A stretch of DNA of 64,000 nt from an uncultured Oscillospiraceae bacterium (GCA_910584715.1 CAJUAN010000005.1:72429-136428); one strand, 5' to 3'; positions 1 through 8,826 are shown, counted from the first letter of the stretch. The notes: generated by a model from the sequence alone, not told the origin. Made by a program: numbers and translations.

Positions 1-2
1 CC

Positions 3-290
3 GTTTTCTATACTGCTCTGGGAATAATCATAAAAAAACATTTTAAATTATCCGAACCGCAGGTTACCTGGATTCAATTCGGAGGACTTTTCACAATTAT
101 TTCCGCTTTATTAACAATTACAGATACCATTATAAAATATTTTAATATACCGAATATTTCCTTATCGGATATTCCAATTTTCGCAATAGTATCCGTGTAT
201 TTTGTTATCACTGTTCCCGCATTAATTTTAAGCTTGACAATACGGCTTATCATAACTGCCGTAAAAAATAATTCTAAAAGGAGCGAATGA
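3..290 (+). CDS. Membrane protein, C-terminal fragment (5' end outside window)
   Basis: An open frame runs in from the left edge and stops at the TGA at 288-290, giving 95 residues of an unknown protein. Two strongly hydrophobic stretches are visible, one around residues 27-45 and one around 58-82, followed by a short basic tail (KNNSKRSE). This is what the C-terminus of an integral membrane protein looks like. The base composition is more AT-rich than the fucose isomerase gene that follows. The stop lies 2 nt before the preferred fucI start, so the two genes are probably co-transcribed. I do not recognise the family. Confidence 0.6.
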   Translation, partial: VFYTALGIIIKKHFKLSEPQVTWIQFGGLFTIISALLTITDTIIKYFNIPNISLSDIPIFAIVSVYFVITVPALILSLTIRLIITAVKNNSKRSE

Positions 291-292
291 CC

Positions 293-2065
293 ATGTATCC
301 AAGAATAGGAATAAGACCCATTATCGACGGCCGTCAGTTCGGCATCCGCGAATCACTCGAAGTTCAGACCATGAACATGGCGAAAGCCGCAAAGGAGCTT
401 ATCGAAACAAACTGCCGCTATCCCAACGGAGCCCCCGTGGAGTGCGTTGTAACGCCCTTTACCATAGGCGGCGGCGCGGAGGCTGCCAAAGCCGCGGAGT
501 TTTTCAGCACCCAAAACGTGTGCGCTACCCTTTCGGTAACGCCCTGCTGGTGCTACGTTACCGAGACTATCGACCTTGACCCCGCCACGGTCAAGGCGGT
601 TTGGGGCTTCAACGGCACCGAGCGTCCCGGGGCGGTATATCTGGCGGCGGCTATGTCCGCTCACGCCCAGAGGGGGCTGCCCGCATTCTCTATCTACGGT
701 CACGACGTTCAGGACGCGAACGACACCTCTATCCCCGAGGACGTTTCCGAAAAGATACTCCGCTTCGCCCGCTGCGCTATGGCTGTAGGCTGGATAAAAA
801 CAAAGGCGTACGTAAACGTAGGCGGCGTGGCTATGGGTATCGCAGGTTCCTACTGCGACGCCATGTTCATGCAGAACTACCTGGGTCTGCGACCCGAATG
901 GGTGGACATGACCGAAATACTCCGCCGCATACACCTTGACATCTACGACCATGAGGAGTACGAAAAGGCTCTGGCGTGGGTCAAAGCAAAGTGTCCCGAG
1001 GGTATGGACGTTAACTCCGAGATCAACCCCGGAAACAAAAAGCTGCTCTCAAAGGAACAGCAGTGGGAATTTACGGTAAAGATGACGCTGATAATCCGCG
1101 ATATCATGCTGGGCAACGAAAAGCTCCGCGAAATGGGCTGGAAGGAGGAAGCAAACGGCAGGAACGCCGTTATGGGCGGCTTCCAGGGTCAGCGTCAGTG
1201 GACGGACTGGCTCCCCAACGCGGACTTTACCGAGGCTATCCTCAACACAAGCTTCGACTGGAACGGCAAAAAGCAACCCCTTACATTCGCTACCGAGAAC
1301 GACGGTCTCAACGGCACTGCTATGCTGCTGGGAACTCTCGTTACAGGCACGGCTTCGGTTTTCGCGGACGTGCGGACGTACTGGAGCCCCGAAGCTGTTG
1401 AAAGAGTTACCGGAATAAAGCCCGCGGGAAAAGCCGCAAACGGCTTTATACACCTTATCAATTCTGGAGCGGCGGCTCTTGACGGTACCGGCATGGCTGA
1501 GGACGAAAACGGCGTACACCTTATGAAAAAATGGTGGGACATGACCGACAGGGACATCGAAGCCGTCCTGGGAAAGGTTGACTGGTGCCCCGCAAACCTG
1601 GGATATTTCAGGGGCGGCGGGTTCTCCTCACACTTCCGCACGCAAGCCGAAATGCCCGTGACAATGATACGCCTGAACATTGTTGACGGCGTGGGACCGG
1701 TGCTCCAGATAGCGGAGGGCTATACCGTCGTGCTGCCCGAGGAGATTCACAAGCCCCTCGACGAGCGCACCGACAAGACATGGCCGACAACCTGGTTCGT
1801 ACCCAACCTTATGCCCGAAAAGCCCGCATTCAGGGACGTTTACTCGGTAATGGCAAACTGGGGCGCGAACCACGGCGCGTTTACCTACGGTCATGTGGGA
1901 AAAGACCTCATTACCCTTGCCTCAATGCTCCGCATACCCGTTGCTATGCACAACGTTCCCGATGAGGACATATACCGTCCCCACGCCTGGTCCGCATTCG
2001 GAACGGCAGACCTTGAAGCCGCCGACTATAAAGCCTGCGAAACATACGGCCCTCTCTACAAGTGA
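293..2065 (+). CDS. fucI: L-fucose isomerase
   Basis: Converts L-fucose to L-fuculose (also D-arabinose to D-ribulose), the first cytosolic step of fucose use, with a Mn2+ centre. The protein matches the family end to end: an N-terminal KIGIRP-like start (RIGIRPIIDGR), TPCWCY, GFNGTERPGA, and the metal/catalytic residues in ATENDGLNG (Glu), FADVRTYW (Asp) and WGANHG (His). Length is 590 aa, close to the usual ~591. Two in-frame ATGs exist (287 and 293). AAAAGGAG at 276-283 is 3 nt from the first and 9 nt from the second, so 293 is chosen. No other fucose gene (kinase, aldolase, mutarotase) lies downstream in the window; they may lie upstream. The gene is followed by a hairpin terminator. Confidence 0.95.
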   Translation: MYPRIGIRPIIDGRQFGIRESLEVQTMNMAKAAKELIETNCRYPNGAPVECVVTPFTIGGGAEAAKAAEFFSTQNVCATLSVTPCWCYVTETIDLDPATVKAVWGFNGTERPGAVYLAAAMSAHAQRGLPAFSIYGHDVQDANDTSIPEDVSEKILRFARCAMAVGWIKTKAYVNVGGVAMGIAGSYCDAMFMQNYLGLRPEWVDMTEILRRIHLDIYDHEEYEKALAWVKAKCPEGMDVNSEINPGNKKLLSKEQQWEFTVKMTLIIRDIMLGNEKLREMGWKEEANGRNAVMGGFQGQRQWTDWLPNADFTEAILNTSFDWNGKKQPLTFATENDGLNGTAMLLGTLVTGTASVFADVRTYWSPEAVERVTGIKPAGKAANGFIHLINSGAAALDGTGMAEDENGVHLMKKWWDMTDRDIEAVLGKVDWCPANLGYFRGGGFSSHFRTQAEMPVTMIRLNIVDGVGPVLQIAEGYTVVLPEEIHKPLDERTDKTWPTTWFVPNLMPEKPAFRDVYSVMANWGANHGAFTYGHVGKDLITLASMLRIPVAMHNVPDEDIYRPHAWSAFGTADLEAADYKACETYGPLYK

Positions 2066-2099
2066 CCCGCTGTCCGACAGACAGAACACTGTAAGACCG

Positions 2100-2150
2100 A
2101 ATCCCCGTACTCTGCGCAAAACCGCGGAGCACGGGGATTCTTTATAAATA
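2100..2150 (+). terminator. Terminator after fucI
   Basis: Arms AATCCCCGT and ACGGGGATT are extended inward by CTCTGCG/CGCGGAG around an A-rich loop (2100-2139), followed by a weak T-rich tail. It sits between fucI and the converging LytTR gene and could serve both. Confidence 0.7.
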
Positions 2151-2183
2151 CAAAACAATTGAGAGGTATGCAAAACTGCTTCA

Positions 2184-2912
2184 TTACGGTATGAAACTAT
2201 GCGACCGCATTATCTTTTTTATCCCGCCGAGGCGGTTAGGCGTTACGGAACAGAAAATATCGTCCTCAAAGAAAATGAGACCGTCGTCTATTCTTTTGAC
2301 CACAGACAGGTTCGCTATCGTTGAGGATCGTGTTATCTCAAACCTTTCGTCAAGCTCGGTTATAAGCTTTGAAATATCGGCGCGCATTGTGTCGGTACCG
2401 TTTTTATGGTAGACCGTACAGCGGTGCTGCTGCTTGATAGTCTCTATATAGTATATGTCGGAATAGCTTATGATCTTCAGAAAGCCGTCTCCGTCAAAGG
2501 TCATTATGCCGCCGCATACGGTCGTCACCCTGCTGTATATGCCCGTAAGCACGCTTTCAAACCGCGCTTCAAAGCCGTCCTCCGCAGCGTCTATGTACCC
2601 GCACACGCCCCGCAGGGCATTTACTGCGTAGACCGCGCCCTCCGCCGAATTCGATACTATGCAGAAGCTGACCCGCCTGTAGAGAGCGGATATTTCCCTG
2701 ACAACATCTTTCCAGTCGGAGCAGCTTACCGCGTCCGCGATAACAAGATACCCCCTGTCGGGCTTTATCAGATTTTTAAGCTCCTCCGCGCTGCGGGGAG
2801 CGGCAGGGTGCAGCGACATGAGCCGCATACGCCTGCGCATTATTATGCTGTCGGTCATCTGATTTAAGAGGACTTCCCTCTCTCCTGTTCCGGAATAAAT
2901 TATTACTTCCAT
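2184..2912 (-). CDS. LytTR-family response-regulator-like transcription factor
   Basis: A 242-aa DNA-binding regulator. The C-terminal ~95 residues carry the LytTR pattern (SYSDIYYIETIKQQHRCTVY, then SKLITELDERFEITRSS and SVVKRID), which binds promoter DNA in AgrA/LytR-type regulators. The N-terminal ~110 residues are receiver-like in length, but the usual acidic pocket and a clear phospho-acceptor in a DxxMP context are not obvious, so phosphorylation is doubtful. The start at 2912 is chosen because AAAGGA lies 8 nt upstream; a longer frame reaches 3023 without a comparable site. No histidine kinase is adjacent. The target is unknown. It converges on fucI. Confidence 0.75.
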   Translation of the reverse strand: MEVIIYSGTGEREVLLNQMTDSIIMRRRMRLMSLHPAAPRSAEELKNLIKPDRGYLVIADAVSCSDWKDVVREISALYRRVSFCIVSNSAEGAVYAVNALRGVCGYIDAAEDGFEARFESVLTGIYSRVTTVCGGIMTFDGDGFLKIISYSDIYYIETIKQQHRCTVYHKNGTDTMRADISKLITELDERFEITRSSTIANLSVVKRIDDGLIFFEDDIFCSVTPNRLGGIKKIMRSHSFIP

Positions 2913-3353
2913 TTTCCGGTTCCTTTCATTGTATACTACAGCGGCTTCAAAAGCGTAACCGCTGTAACGGCGCCGATAAGTTAAGTATACATATGAAACG
3001 GCTTTGCGGAGCAAATCTGTCACGGACAGGCTTTATTTTGTCACGGATACTGAACAGCTCATACGGTGACGCTTTTTGCGCCTTTTATGACATATCTGCG
3101 CAGACAGGCTCCCGAGGTGCTATAATCGGGACAAGCTGATACGGAAACGCAGGACAGGCGCAGAGGAAAATCCCGTCCGATTAGGGCTTTAAAGTAACTT
3201 TTATTCCCGTCGCGCAGTACGCCCCGATATCCGCCGGCATTACATAGATACACTGTAAGAGGTACGGCTGCGGCAGCCTCCGCGCAGTAAAACGGTAAGC
3301 GGGAACACCCGCGTGCCGGATACAGAACCGCCGCAGAGAAAGAGGTAATCATT
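2913..3353. other. Non-coding gap with an extended -10 promoter
   Basis: About 440 nt with no convincing gene. It should hold the promoter of the minus-strand LytTR gene. On the plus strand an extended -10 (TGCTATAAT, 3118-3126) has no good -35 and would give a leader of about 220 nt before the gene at 3354. No confident secondary structure was recognised in that leader. Confidence 0.5.
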
Positions 3354-3977
3354 ATGGCAAACACAGATCTGAAAATCAGAGTAAAGAGCAAGCTCGGCAC
3401 AACTCAGCAGGTGCTCCTTTATCAGGAGGCCGTTACTCTCAACGTCAAGAACTTCAAAACAGCGGCATGGGAACACCAGTACCTTGCTCCCGGCGCTCAG
3501 ATGAGAGCACTGCTCCCTACAGAAATATCCATCGGCTCAATGGAGGTTATCGGTCACGACGGAAAGATCATGACCAAGCTCCTTCCCGTTGAGTACAACA
3601 CCGCGTGGGATATCTGCGACAACGGCGGCGCACTCGACGTTCGCAAGAGCGCGGAGCCTTCCCCCGAGGGAGACACTATTGAGATACACAACAAGAACAA
3701 GGCTACCAGCGAAGCTGTAGTTGCAAAGAACGGAAAGCCTCTGTTCGCGTGCAGCGTTCGTCCCGGCTTCAAGGTAAACTTTGCTATCCACCCCAAGCTG
3801 TTCGTTGCTCTCAGCGATTTTGAGATCACCGATCCCTTCTTCGACGCGGCTACTATTTCCAGAAGACCCGTTGAGATCGAGTACGAGGGTCAGCAGTACC
3901 TTACCATTATCCTCTCCGAAAACGAGAGCACGGGCGAGGTTACCGTTGACTACAACTTCGACAAATTTGAGGAATAA
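3354..3977 (+). CDS. Conserved-looking hypothetical protein, beta-rich
   Basis: 207 aa, no signal peptide, no membrane segment, acidic C-terminus ending NFDKFEE. Alternating hydrophobic/polar strands suggest a mostly beta fold. I do not recognise a family and no catalytic motif stands out. The start has AGAGG about 8 nt upstream. The gene is monocistronic: an extended -10 lies about 230 nt upstream and a strong terminator hairpin follows at 4015. A good RBS and a dedicated terminator suggest an expressed gene, but the function is unknown. Confidence 0.75.
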   Translation: MANTDLKIRVKSKLGTTQQVLLYQEAVTLNVKNFKTAAWEHQYLAPGAQMRALLPTEISIGSMEVIGHDGKIMTKLLPVEYNTAWDICDNGGALDVRKSAEPSPEGDTIEIHNKNKATSEAVVAKNGKPLFACSVRPGFKVNFAIHPKLFVALSDFEITDPFFDAATISRRPVEIEYEGQQYLTIILSENESTGEVTVDYNFDKFEE

Positions 3978-4014
3978 TTCCTCCGTAACCGTTCAGGACG
4001 TTAACAGCAAGCGG

Positions 4015-4049
4015 CAGGGCGCGGAACTTCGGTTCCTGCGCCCTGTTTG
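4015..4049 (+). terminator. Terminator after the 207-aa gene
   Basis: Arms CAGGGCGC/GCGCCCTG (4015-4022, 4038-4045) continue as GGAAC/GTTCC with a TTCG tetraloop and one bulged T. The T tail (TTTGATT) is short. Confidence 0.75.
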
Positions 4050-4116
4050 ATTCCAAAAATTAAAAGTAATGTAATATTTTACCGAAAACTGTAATCTAAC
4101 TGTAAACTGAAAACCG

Positions 4117-4145
4117 TTGCAATCACGGCGGCAAAGGTGTATAAT
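4117..4145 (+). promoter_or_regulatory. Sigma-A-type promoter of the GT2-GtrA gene
   Basis: TTGCAA (4117-4122), 17-nt spacer, TATAAT (4140-4145); 34 nt ahead of the ATG at 4180, which has AGGGGG 8 nt upstream. Confidence 0.75.
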
Positions 4146-4179
4146 AAGCAATATTAAAGGTCTTTAGGGGGACGATGAT

Positions 4180-5226
4180 ATGTATAATTACTGCGCCGTT
4201 ATCCCGTCGCTGGACCCCGACGAGCGGATACTAAGCATAGCAGGAAAGCTCAGTGATCGGGGCTTCGCAAAGATAATCGCCGTAAACGACGGCAGCAGGA
4301 GCGACAAGCTGTTTATCCGCCTGCGGGAGGAATACGGCTGCGACGTGCTTACCCACTGCGTGAATTTCGGCAAGGGCAGGGGCATGAAAACCGCCATGAA
4401 CCACTATATGAACGAATACGCCGCCTCAATGGACGGCATAGTTTTCGTGGACGGCGACGACCAGCACGATATTGACGACGTGTGCGCATGCTGCGACTGT
4501 CTTTCCGAGAATCCGGACTGTCTGGTGCTTGGCTCGCGTGATTTTTCCGACCCAAACGTTCCTCCGAGAAGCCGCTTCGGCAACAGGACTACCTCCCGGT
4601 TTTTCAGGCTTTTCTGCGGTCTGTCGGTAAACGACACCCAGACGGGGCTCCGCGCTATGGGCAACGATATCATACCTAAGCTTGTGACCATAGGCGGCGA
4701 ACGCTTCGACTATGAGACCAATATGCTGCTTGAAACCAAAAACCTTGACATTCCCATTAAAGAAGTACCGATAAAAACAATTTACATAGAGGACAACAAG
4801 CAGTCCCACTTCAATCCGATAAAGGATTCGATCGCTATCTACAAAACCATTTTAGGATATGTTTCCTCGTCCCTCGCGGCGGCGGCGATAGACCTTGGGC
4901 TTTACTGGCTGCTGTCGGTACTGTTGGGCGGTCTGGGGGGAAAGCTCCGAATCGCGCTGTCAACGGTGTTTGCGCGTATCGTTTCGTCTCTTTTCAACTA
5001 CACCGTAAACAGCAAGGCTGTGTTCAAATCCTCTGAGAATCCTAAGCGCACCATTGTGAGATATTACATTTTGTGCATACTGCAAACAGCGGCTTCCTAC
5101 GGGGGAGTATACGGGCTGTCGCTTATTTTCGGACAGGAGCATACCACGCTGATAAAGCTTCCCGTGGACTGCATACTGTTCCTGCTGAGCTTTAAGATAC
5201 AGCAGAAATGGGTATTCAGAAAATGA
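4180..5226 (+). CDS. Family 2 glycosyltransferase fused to a GtrA-like membrane domain
   Basis: 348 aa. Residues 1 to ~215 form a GT-A domain of the dolichol-phosphate-mannose/GtrB type: AVIPSLDPDE at the N-terminus, AVNDGS for nucleotide binding, FVDGDDQHD as the metal-binding DxD region, and DTQTGLRA, typical of GtrB-like enzymes. Residues ~225-348 hold four hydrophobic segments with the GtrA-like pattern (RIVSSLFNYTVNSKAVF near the middle, KIQQKWVFRK at the end). Family knowledge: such proteins load a sugar from a nucleotide donor onto a polyprenyl-phosphate carrier, and GtrA proteins are thought to flip it for surface polymer decoration. Both activities are on one chain here. Single gene with its own promoter. 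Sugar and acceptor cannot be read from the sequence. Confidence 0.88.
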   Translation: MYNYCAVIPSLDPDERILSIAGKLSDRGFAKIIAVNDGSRSDKLFIRLREEYGCDVLTHCVNFGKGRGMKTAMNHYMNEYAASMDGIVFVDGDDQHDIDDVCACCDCLSENPDCLVLGSRDFSDPNVPPRSRFGNRTTSRFFRLFCGLSVNDTQTGLRAMGNDIIPKLVTIGGERFDYETNMLLETKNLDIPIKEVPIKTIYIEDNKQSHFNPIKDSIAIYKTILGYVSSSLAAAAIDLGLYWLLSVLLGGLGGKLRIALSTVFARIVSSLFNYTVNSKAVFKSSENPKRTIVRYYILCILQTAASYGGVYGLSLIFGQEHTTLIKLPVDCILFLLSFKIQQKWVFRK

Positions 5227-5358
5227 CAAAATGTAAGCGTCTGTAAGATAAGAGAAGTATACCCGGATCAGTACCGCTGCCGTAAAAAATCCGTCAATTT
5301 TGCAAAAACAACTTGAATAAACGCAGGTCTTGTCCCGATATGAAACAGAGGTGACGTT

Positions 5359-6105
5359 ATGAATTTCTTATGTTTTGGAAATAAAAATAATAAGCCGATC
5401 CTTTTTATACACGGAATGGCTTCCACCGCAATGCTCTGCTATGAAGCGATTTTAAACCGTCTGTCGGACTACTATGTGATATTGGCGGAAGTGGACGGTC
5501 ACAGCGAACAAACGAACGAGCTTGTCAGCCTCACTGAAAACTGCGATGAGATAGAAAGCTATGTTATAAATAATCTATCGGGTGAGCTGTACTGTTTATC
5601 GGGCTTTTCCATGGGCGCAACAATGGCTGTGGAAATCATAGCGAGAGGAAATATTAATGTCGCTAAAACGCATTTGGACTCGGCATTTTTGATAAAAATG
5701 GGGCTGATGACCAAACCGTATGAATATATCTTCTGCAAAGCGATAAAACGGATTCAGAACAGAAAATCAATCCCCCAATTTATGATGGACGCCGTCATGG
5801 GTAAGGACAACAACAGCGTTATTGAAATGCTTTATCCGAATATTACCTCGGTTACGGTAAAAAACGCTTGTGAATTTATATATAAGTACAGCATTCCCGA
5901 AAAAATAAGGGACTACAAAGGAACAGTTCTTTTCTGGAGAGGTTCAAATGAGAAGTATCCGAAAAAAAGCGCCGCACTGCTGAAAAAATACCTGCCTGAC
6001 TTAGTTGACGTTGAAATTAAAAATATGGGGCACGGTCAGTATTTACACGAACACAGCGGCGAATACGCAGATGAACTGATAAAGTATCTGCAAAACCGGA
6101 CTTAG
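5359..6105 (+). CDS. Alpha/beta hydrolase
   Basis: 248 aa. The oxyanion-side HG motif appears as LFIHGMAST near residue 17 and the nucleophile elbow as GFSMG (Ser in G-x-S-x-G) near residue 92. A late His (NMGHGQYLHEHSGEY) is a plausible triad base, and an Asp or Glu before it could complete the triad. No signal peptide, so probably cytosolic. The gene is clearly more AT-rich than its neighbours and uses many AT-ending codons, which may mark later acquisition. GAGGTG precedes the ATG. Substrate unknown. It ends 22 nt before the next gene. Confidence 0.8.
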   Translation: MNFLCFGNKNNKPILFIHGMASTAMLCYEAILNRLSDYYVILAEVDGHSEQTNELVSLTENCDEIESYVINNLSGELYCLSGFSMGATMAVEIIARGNINVAKTHLDSAFLIKMGLMTKPYEYIFCKAIKRIQNRKSIPQFMMDAVMGKDNNSVIEMLYPNITSVTVKNACEFIYKYSIPEKIRDYKGTVLFWRGSNEKYPKKSAALLKKYLPDLVDVEIKNMGHGQYLHEHSGEYADELIKYLQNRT

Positions 6106-6127
6106 TATTAAAAAGGGGTAATTTTTT

Positions 6128-7198
6128 ATGAGCGGTACATCTACAGCCGCAAAGATATTCCGCGTGATCGGAAAGATAACAGGGCGTTTTTTCGCGCTTC
6201 TTGGGGTAATACTCCTTGCGGCGGTGATAATGCTTATAGGGGTATCCTATATTTTCTGCAAGGGGCCGTCGCCGCTGGCTTCTGACTTATTCGTGGTCAC
6301 TATGATGGAAACAAGCGCGCTGAAATTCGTTCCCGCCATGTTTTTCTCGGACGAGGAAATAAAGGCGATACAGGCGCGGAACTCTACCGTTGAGACATTG
6401 GAGGTAACGGACGAGTCTCTGATAGTCATTCCCACAGCGGAGGAGATAGCCTCCGACAGCGAGAGGGAGCCTTTGGAAATAATTGATATCGCAGCCTCAA
6501 CCTACAAGGGAAAGCTGATGATAGTCCGCGACCCGTCGAGAGTGGTAATGGCTGTTCCTCCGGTGCTTGGAGCAAACGGCGAGGGCGTGCAGATATCCAA
6601 AATGGTGGAAAGCGAGGGCGGCGTTGCCGGAATAAACGCGGGCGGCTTCATTGACGTGGGCGGAGTAGGCAACGGCGGAGAACCCCTCGGTATCGTCATA
6701 AAGGACGGCAAGCTGCTGTATGACGGCGGCTCCTCCATAGTTATAGGCTTTGACAAGGACGATAAGCTGATAGTGGGCTGGATGTCTGCGCAGCAGGCTA
6801 TGGAAAAAAATATCCGCGACGGCTGTTCGTTTGGTCCCGTTTTTATCGTTAACGGCAAGCGCGCCGACGTTGCCGGAACGGGCGGAGGTCTCAATCCACG
6901 CACCTGCATAGGTCAGACCGCCGACGGAAGCGTGCTTCTGCTCACTATTGACGGACGGCAGGCTACCAGCATAGGCGCGACCTACGAGGACTGCATAAAC
7001 ATTCTGGAGGAGTACGGCGCGGTTAACGCCGCGAACCTTGACGGCGGCTCCTCCACGGTAATGTACTACAACGGCGAGGTCATAAACGTGTCCGCTTCGG
7101 TATACGGCCCGAGAAAGCTGCCCACGGCGTTTGTGGTGCTCCCCGAAAAAAACGCGGCTGAACCCTCCGCCGCTTCGGAGGGAGGCGCGGCGCAGTGA
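6128..7198 (+). CDS. Phosphodiester glycosidase family (NAGPA-like) membrane-anchored protein
   Basis: 356 aa with an N-terminal transmembrane anchor (about residues 20-43) and an extracytoplasmic domain of the phosphodiester glycosidase/DUF2233 type: GINAGGF, LGIVIKDGKLL, NPRTCIGQ and NLDGGSSTVMYY are the family landmarks. Related enzymes remove sugars linked through a phosphodiester, such as GlcNAc-1-phosphate caps or wall-polymer ends, so a cell-surface glycan role is likely; the substrate here is unknown. AAAAGGGG lies upstream of the ATG. The stop overlaps the GTG start of the next gene by 4 nt, so the two are translationally coupled. Confidence 0.88.
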   Translation: MSGTSTAAKIFRVIGKITGRFFALLGVILLAAVIMLIGVSYIFCKGPSPLASDLFVVTMMETSALKFVPAMFFSDEEIKAIQARNSTVETLEVTDESLIVIPTAEEIASDSEREPLEIIDIAASTYKGKLMIVRDPSRVVMAVPPVLGANGEGVQISKMVESEGGVAGINAGGFIDVGGVGNGGEPLGIVIKDGKLLYDGGSSIVIGFDKDDKLIVGWMSAQQAMEKNIRDGCSFGPVFIVNGKRADVAGTGGGLNPRTCIGQTADGSVLLLTIDGRQATSIGATYEDCINILEEYGAVNAANLDGGSSTVMYYNGEVINVSASVYGPRKLPTAFVVLPEKNAAEPSAASEGGAAQ

Positions 7199-8313
7199 GC
7201 TATACAGCCGAACATTTTGCGGAGACTTCCGCAAAATCAGCAAAAAAGGAAAAGTCCCAAAAGCCCAAAAAGAAAAGGCACATTTACTCTATCGTACTTC
7301 TGGGAATTTTCACCGCTCTTATGTTCCTGTCCACCCGCGTGTGGGATTTCACATGGGAACAGCTTGAACTGTACGAATCGGGGCATATCAAGCACGCGGA
7401 GGAAAAGCTTTCGGAGAAATTCAGACTCAACCAAATTGACGCAATACTGGACGAAAAATGCATCGAATACGACCGCTTCAACCGCCGCGAGGACTATATG
7501 ACCTATATGCTTGAGGTTTTCGGGAACGACTACACCTCCGCGAAAATGATAAAGGGCAGAACCCTGGAGGACGGCTCGGTGCTGTACGACGTGTGGCTCG
7601 GAAATACCAAGTTTGCGGAGTATTCCCTTTTCAAAAGCGGAGATAACTGGGACTACAAGTCCGCCGACCTTAACGGAGAGCTTTTTGTCAAGTCCCATTC
7701 GGTAAAGGTCGTAGTCCCCGAGGGAGCGGAAGTTCGTGCCAACGGCGAGCTTCTCGGCGATGAGTTTATTTCCCGGGAAACATATTCGGTACACGATTTC
7801 GACGATCTGGACGACGAAAGCCTGATACCGCGCTTCACGGTGTACGATACGGGAAATATTTTTATAAGCGAACCGGAAGTAAGCGTACAAAACAAAAACG
7901 GTCGGGAGCTTGTCCTGACCGAGGATAAAAAAACTCTGCGGGCTCTTCCCGAGCCAACAGAGGAGCAGCTTGCGGAGATAAAGGCGGCGGCCGAGGAATC
8001 CGCTCTCGCTTACGCCATGTACATAACCCAGGACACCTCATTCGAGCCGCTGAAAAAGTATCTTGTGGAGGATTCGGAGCTGTACCGCAGGATAAAGGGC
8101 TTCTACCACGACTGGTACCGAGACCATACCACCACATACGACAACGTTGTTTTTTCGGACATTGTGATGTACGACGAGGAGCATTTCACCCTGCACATCG
8201 AGTTCGACTACCATGTAAACATCGGCTACCGCGTAAACGACTACGAGGTGGAGTACACCATGTCGCTGGTAAAACTTGACGGGGTATGGAAGATCGCGGG
8301 TATGATAATGTAA
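7195..8313 (+). CDS. Membrane-anchored hypothetical protein coupled to the NAGPA-like gene
   Basis: 372 aa with a very basic N-terminus (KKEKSQKPKKKRH), one transmembrane helix at about residues 30-48 and an acidic extracellular part. The last ~110 residues (from AAAEESALAYAMYITQD to WKIAGMIM) resemble an NTF2-like cone fold in pattern, but this is inference. The GTG start is set by the GTGA overlap with the upstream stop and by GGAGGGAGG about 9 nt before it. Co-expression suggests a partner or substrate-presenting role at the surface. It ends just before a terminator. Confidence 0.75.
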   Translation: MSYTAEHFAETSAKSAKKEKSQKPKKKRHIYSIVLLGIFTALMFLSTRVWDFTWEQLELYESGHIKHAEEKLSEKFRLNQIDAILDEKCIEYDRFNRREDYMTYMLEVFGNDYTSAKMIKGRTLEDGSVLYDVWLGNTKFAEYSLFKSGDNWDYKSADLNGELFVKSHSVKVVVPEGAEVRANGELLGDEFISRETYSVHDFDDLDDESLIPRFTVYDTGNIFISEPEVSVQNKNGRELVLTEDKKTLRALPEPTEEQLAEIKAAAEESALAYAMYITQDTSFEPLKKYLVEDSELYRRIKGFYHDWYRDHTTTYDNVVFSDIVMYDEEHFTLHIEFDYHVNIGYRVNDYEVEYTMSLVKLDGVWKIAGMIM

Positions 8314-8321
8314 CGTGTATA

Positions 8322-8370
8322 GTACCGAAACGGGCGCTGCGCCGCTGAATTGGCGCGGTACCTGTTTTTT
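8322..8370 (+). terminator. Terminator after the NAGPA-like operon
   Basis: GTACCG (8322-8327) pairs with CGGTAC (8356-8361) around an inner GC-rich hairpin, followed by CTGTTTTTT. Confidence 0.75.
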
Positions 8371-8390
8371 GTAAAAATTTTACCGGGGTA

Positions 8391-8419
8391 TTGACAACCG
8401 CTTTTTTATATGGTATTAT
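8391..8419 (+). promoter_or_regulatory. Sigma-A promoter of the padR operon
   Basis: TTGACA (8391-8396), exactly 17 nt, TATTAT (8414-8419). The operator-like palindrome begins 8 nt after the -10. Confidence 0.85.
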
Positions 8420-8427
8420 TATGTCAT

Positions 8428-8465
8428 ACGATATATCGTTATGCGACATATCGAGGTACGACATA
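8428..8465 (+). promoter_or_regulatory. Operator-like palindrome and repeats near the padR transcription start
   Basis: ACGATATATCGT (8428-8439) is a perfect 12-bp palindrome at about +1. CGACATA then occurs twice (8444-8450 and 8459-8465) at a 15-nt step. PadR proteins usually bind dyad sites of this kind in their own promoters, so autorepression is the natural inference. Confidence 0.6.
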
Positions 8466-8493
8466 AGCCGCACAAATGTAAGGAGGTATGCAT

Positions 8494-8826
8494 ATGCCCT
8501 ACAGCGGAGGACCGATGACGGAAGCTATGTACTACGTTTTGCTTGCTCTGCTCACGCCGGGACACGGCTACAGGCTGATGAGCGCAGTCCAGGAGATTTC
8601 GGGAGGCAGAGTGAGCATGGGCTCCGGGACGCTTTACGGAGTCCTGACCCGTATGCAGAAGGACGGTCTTATAACCGTTTCCGAGGACGACGGCAGGCGC
8701 AAGACCTATACTATTACAGAGTCCGGGAAAAAAGCACTCCGCGAGGAGTATTCGCGGCTCTGTGCAATGGTTTCCGACGGAAAAGCTATCGAAAGCATCA
8801 GCGGTTCGTGCTATCTTTATGTTTAA
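8494..8826 (+). CDS. PadR-family transcriptional regulator
   Basis: 110-aa winged-helix repressor. The family signature is clear: EAMYYVLLALLTPGHGYRLM for the first helices, VSMGSGTLYGVLTRMQKDGLI for the recognition helix, and DDGRRKTYTITESGKKALREE for the wing and C-terminal helix. Two ATGs are present; AGGAGG at 8481-8486 is only 1 nt from the first (8488) but 7 nt from 8494, so 8494 is used. Directly followed by a DUF2812 protein, a common pairing in Firmicutes in which PadR is thought to control the membrane protein. Probably autoregulated through the palindrome upstream. Confidence 0.92.
   Translation: MPYSGGPMTEAMYYVLLALLTPGHGYRLMSAVQEISGGRVSMGSGTLYGVLTRMQKDGLITVSEDDGRRKTYTITESGKKALREEYSRLCAMVSDGKAIESISGSCYLYV

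Noticed and set aside
3059..3476. Minus-strand frames over the start of the 207-aa gene
   Set aside because: They lack ribosome binding sites and family resemblance and run opposite a gene with a good RBS and a terminator.
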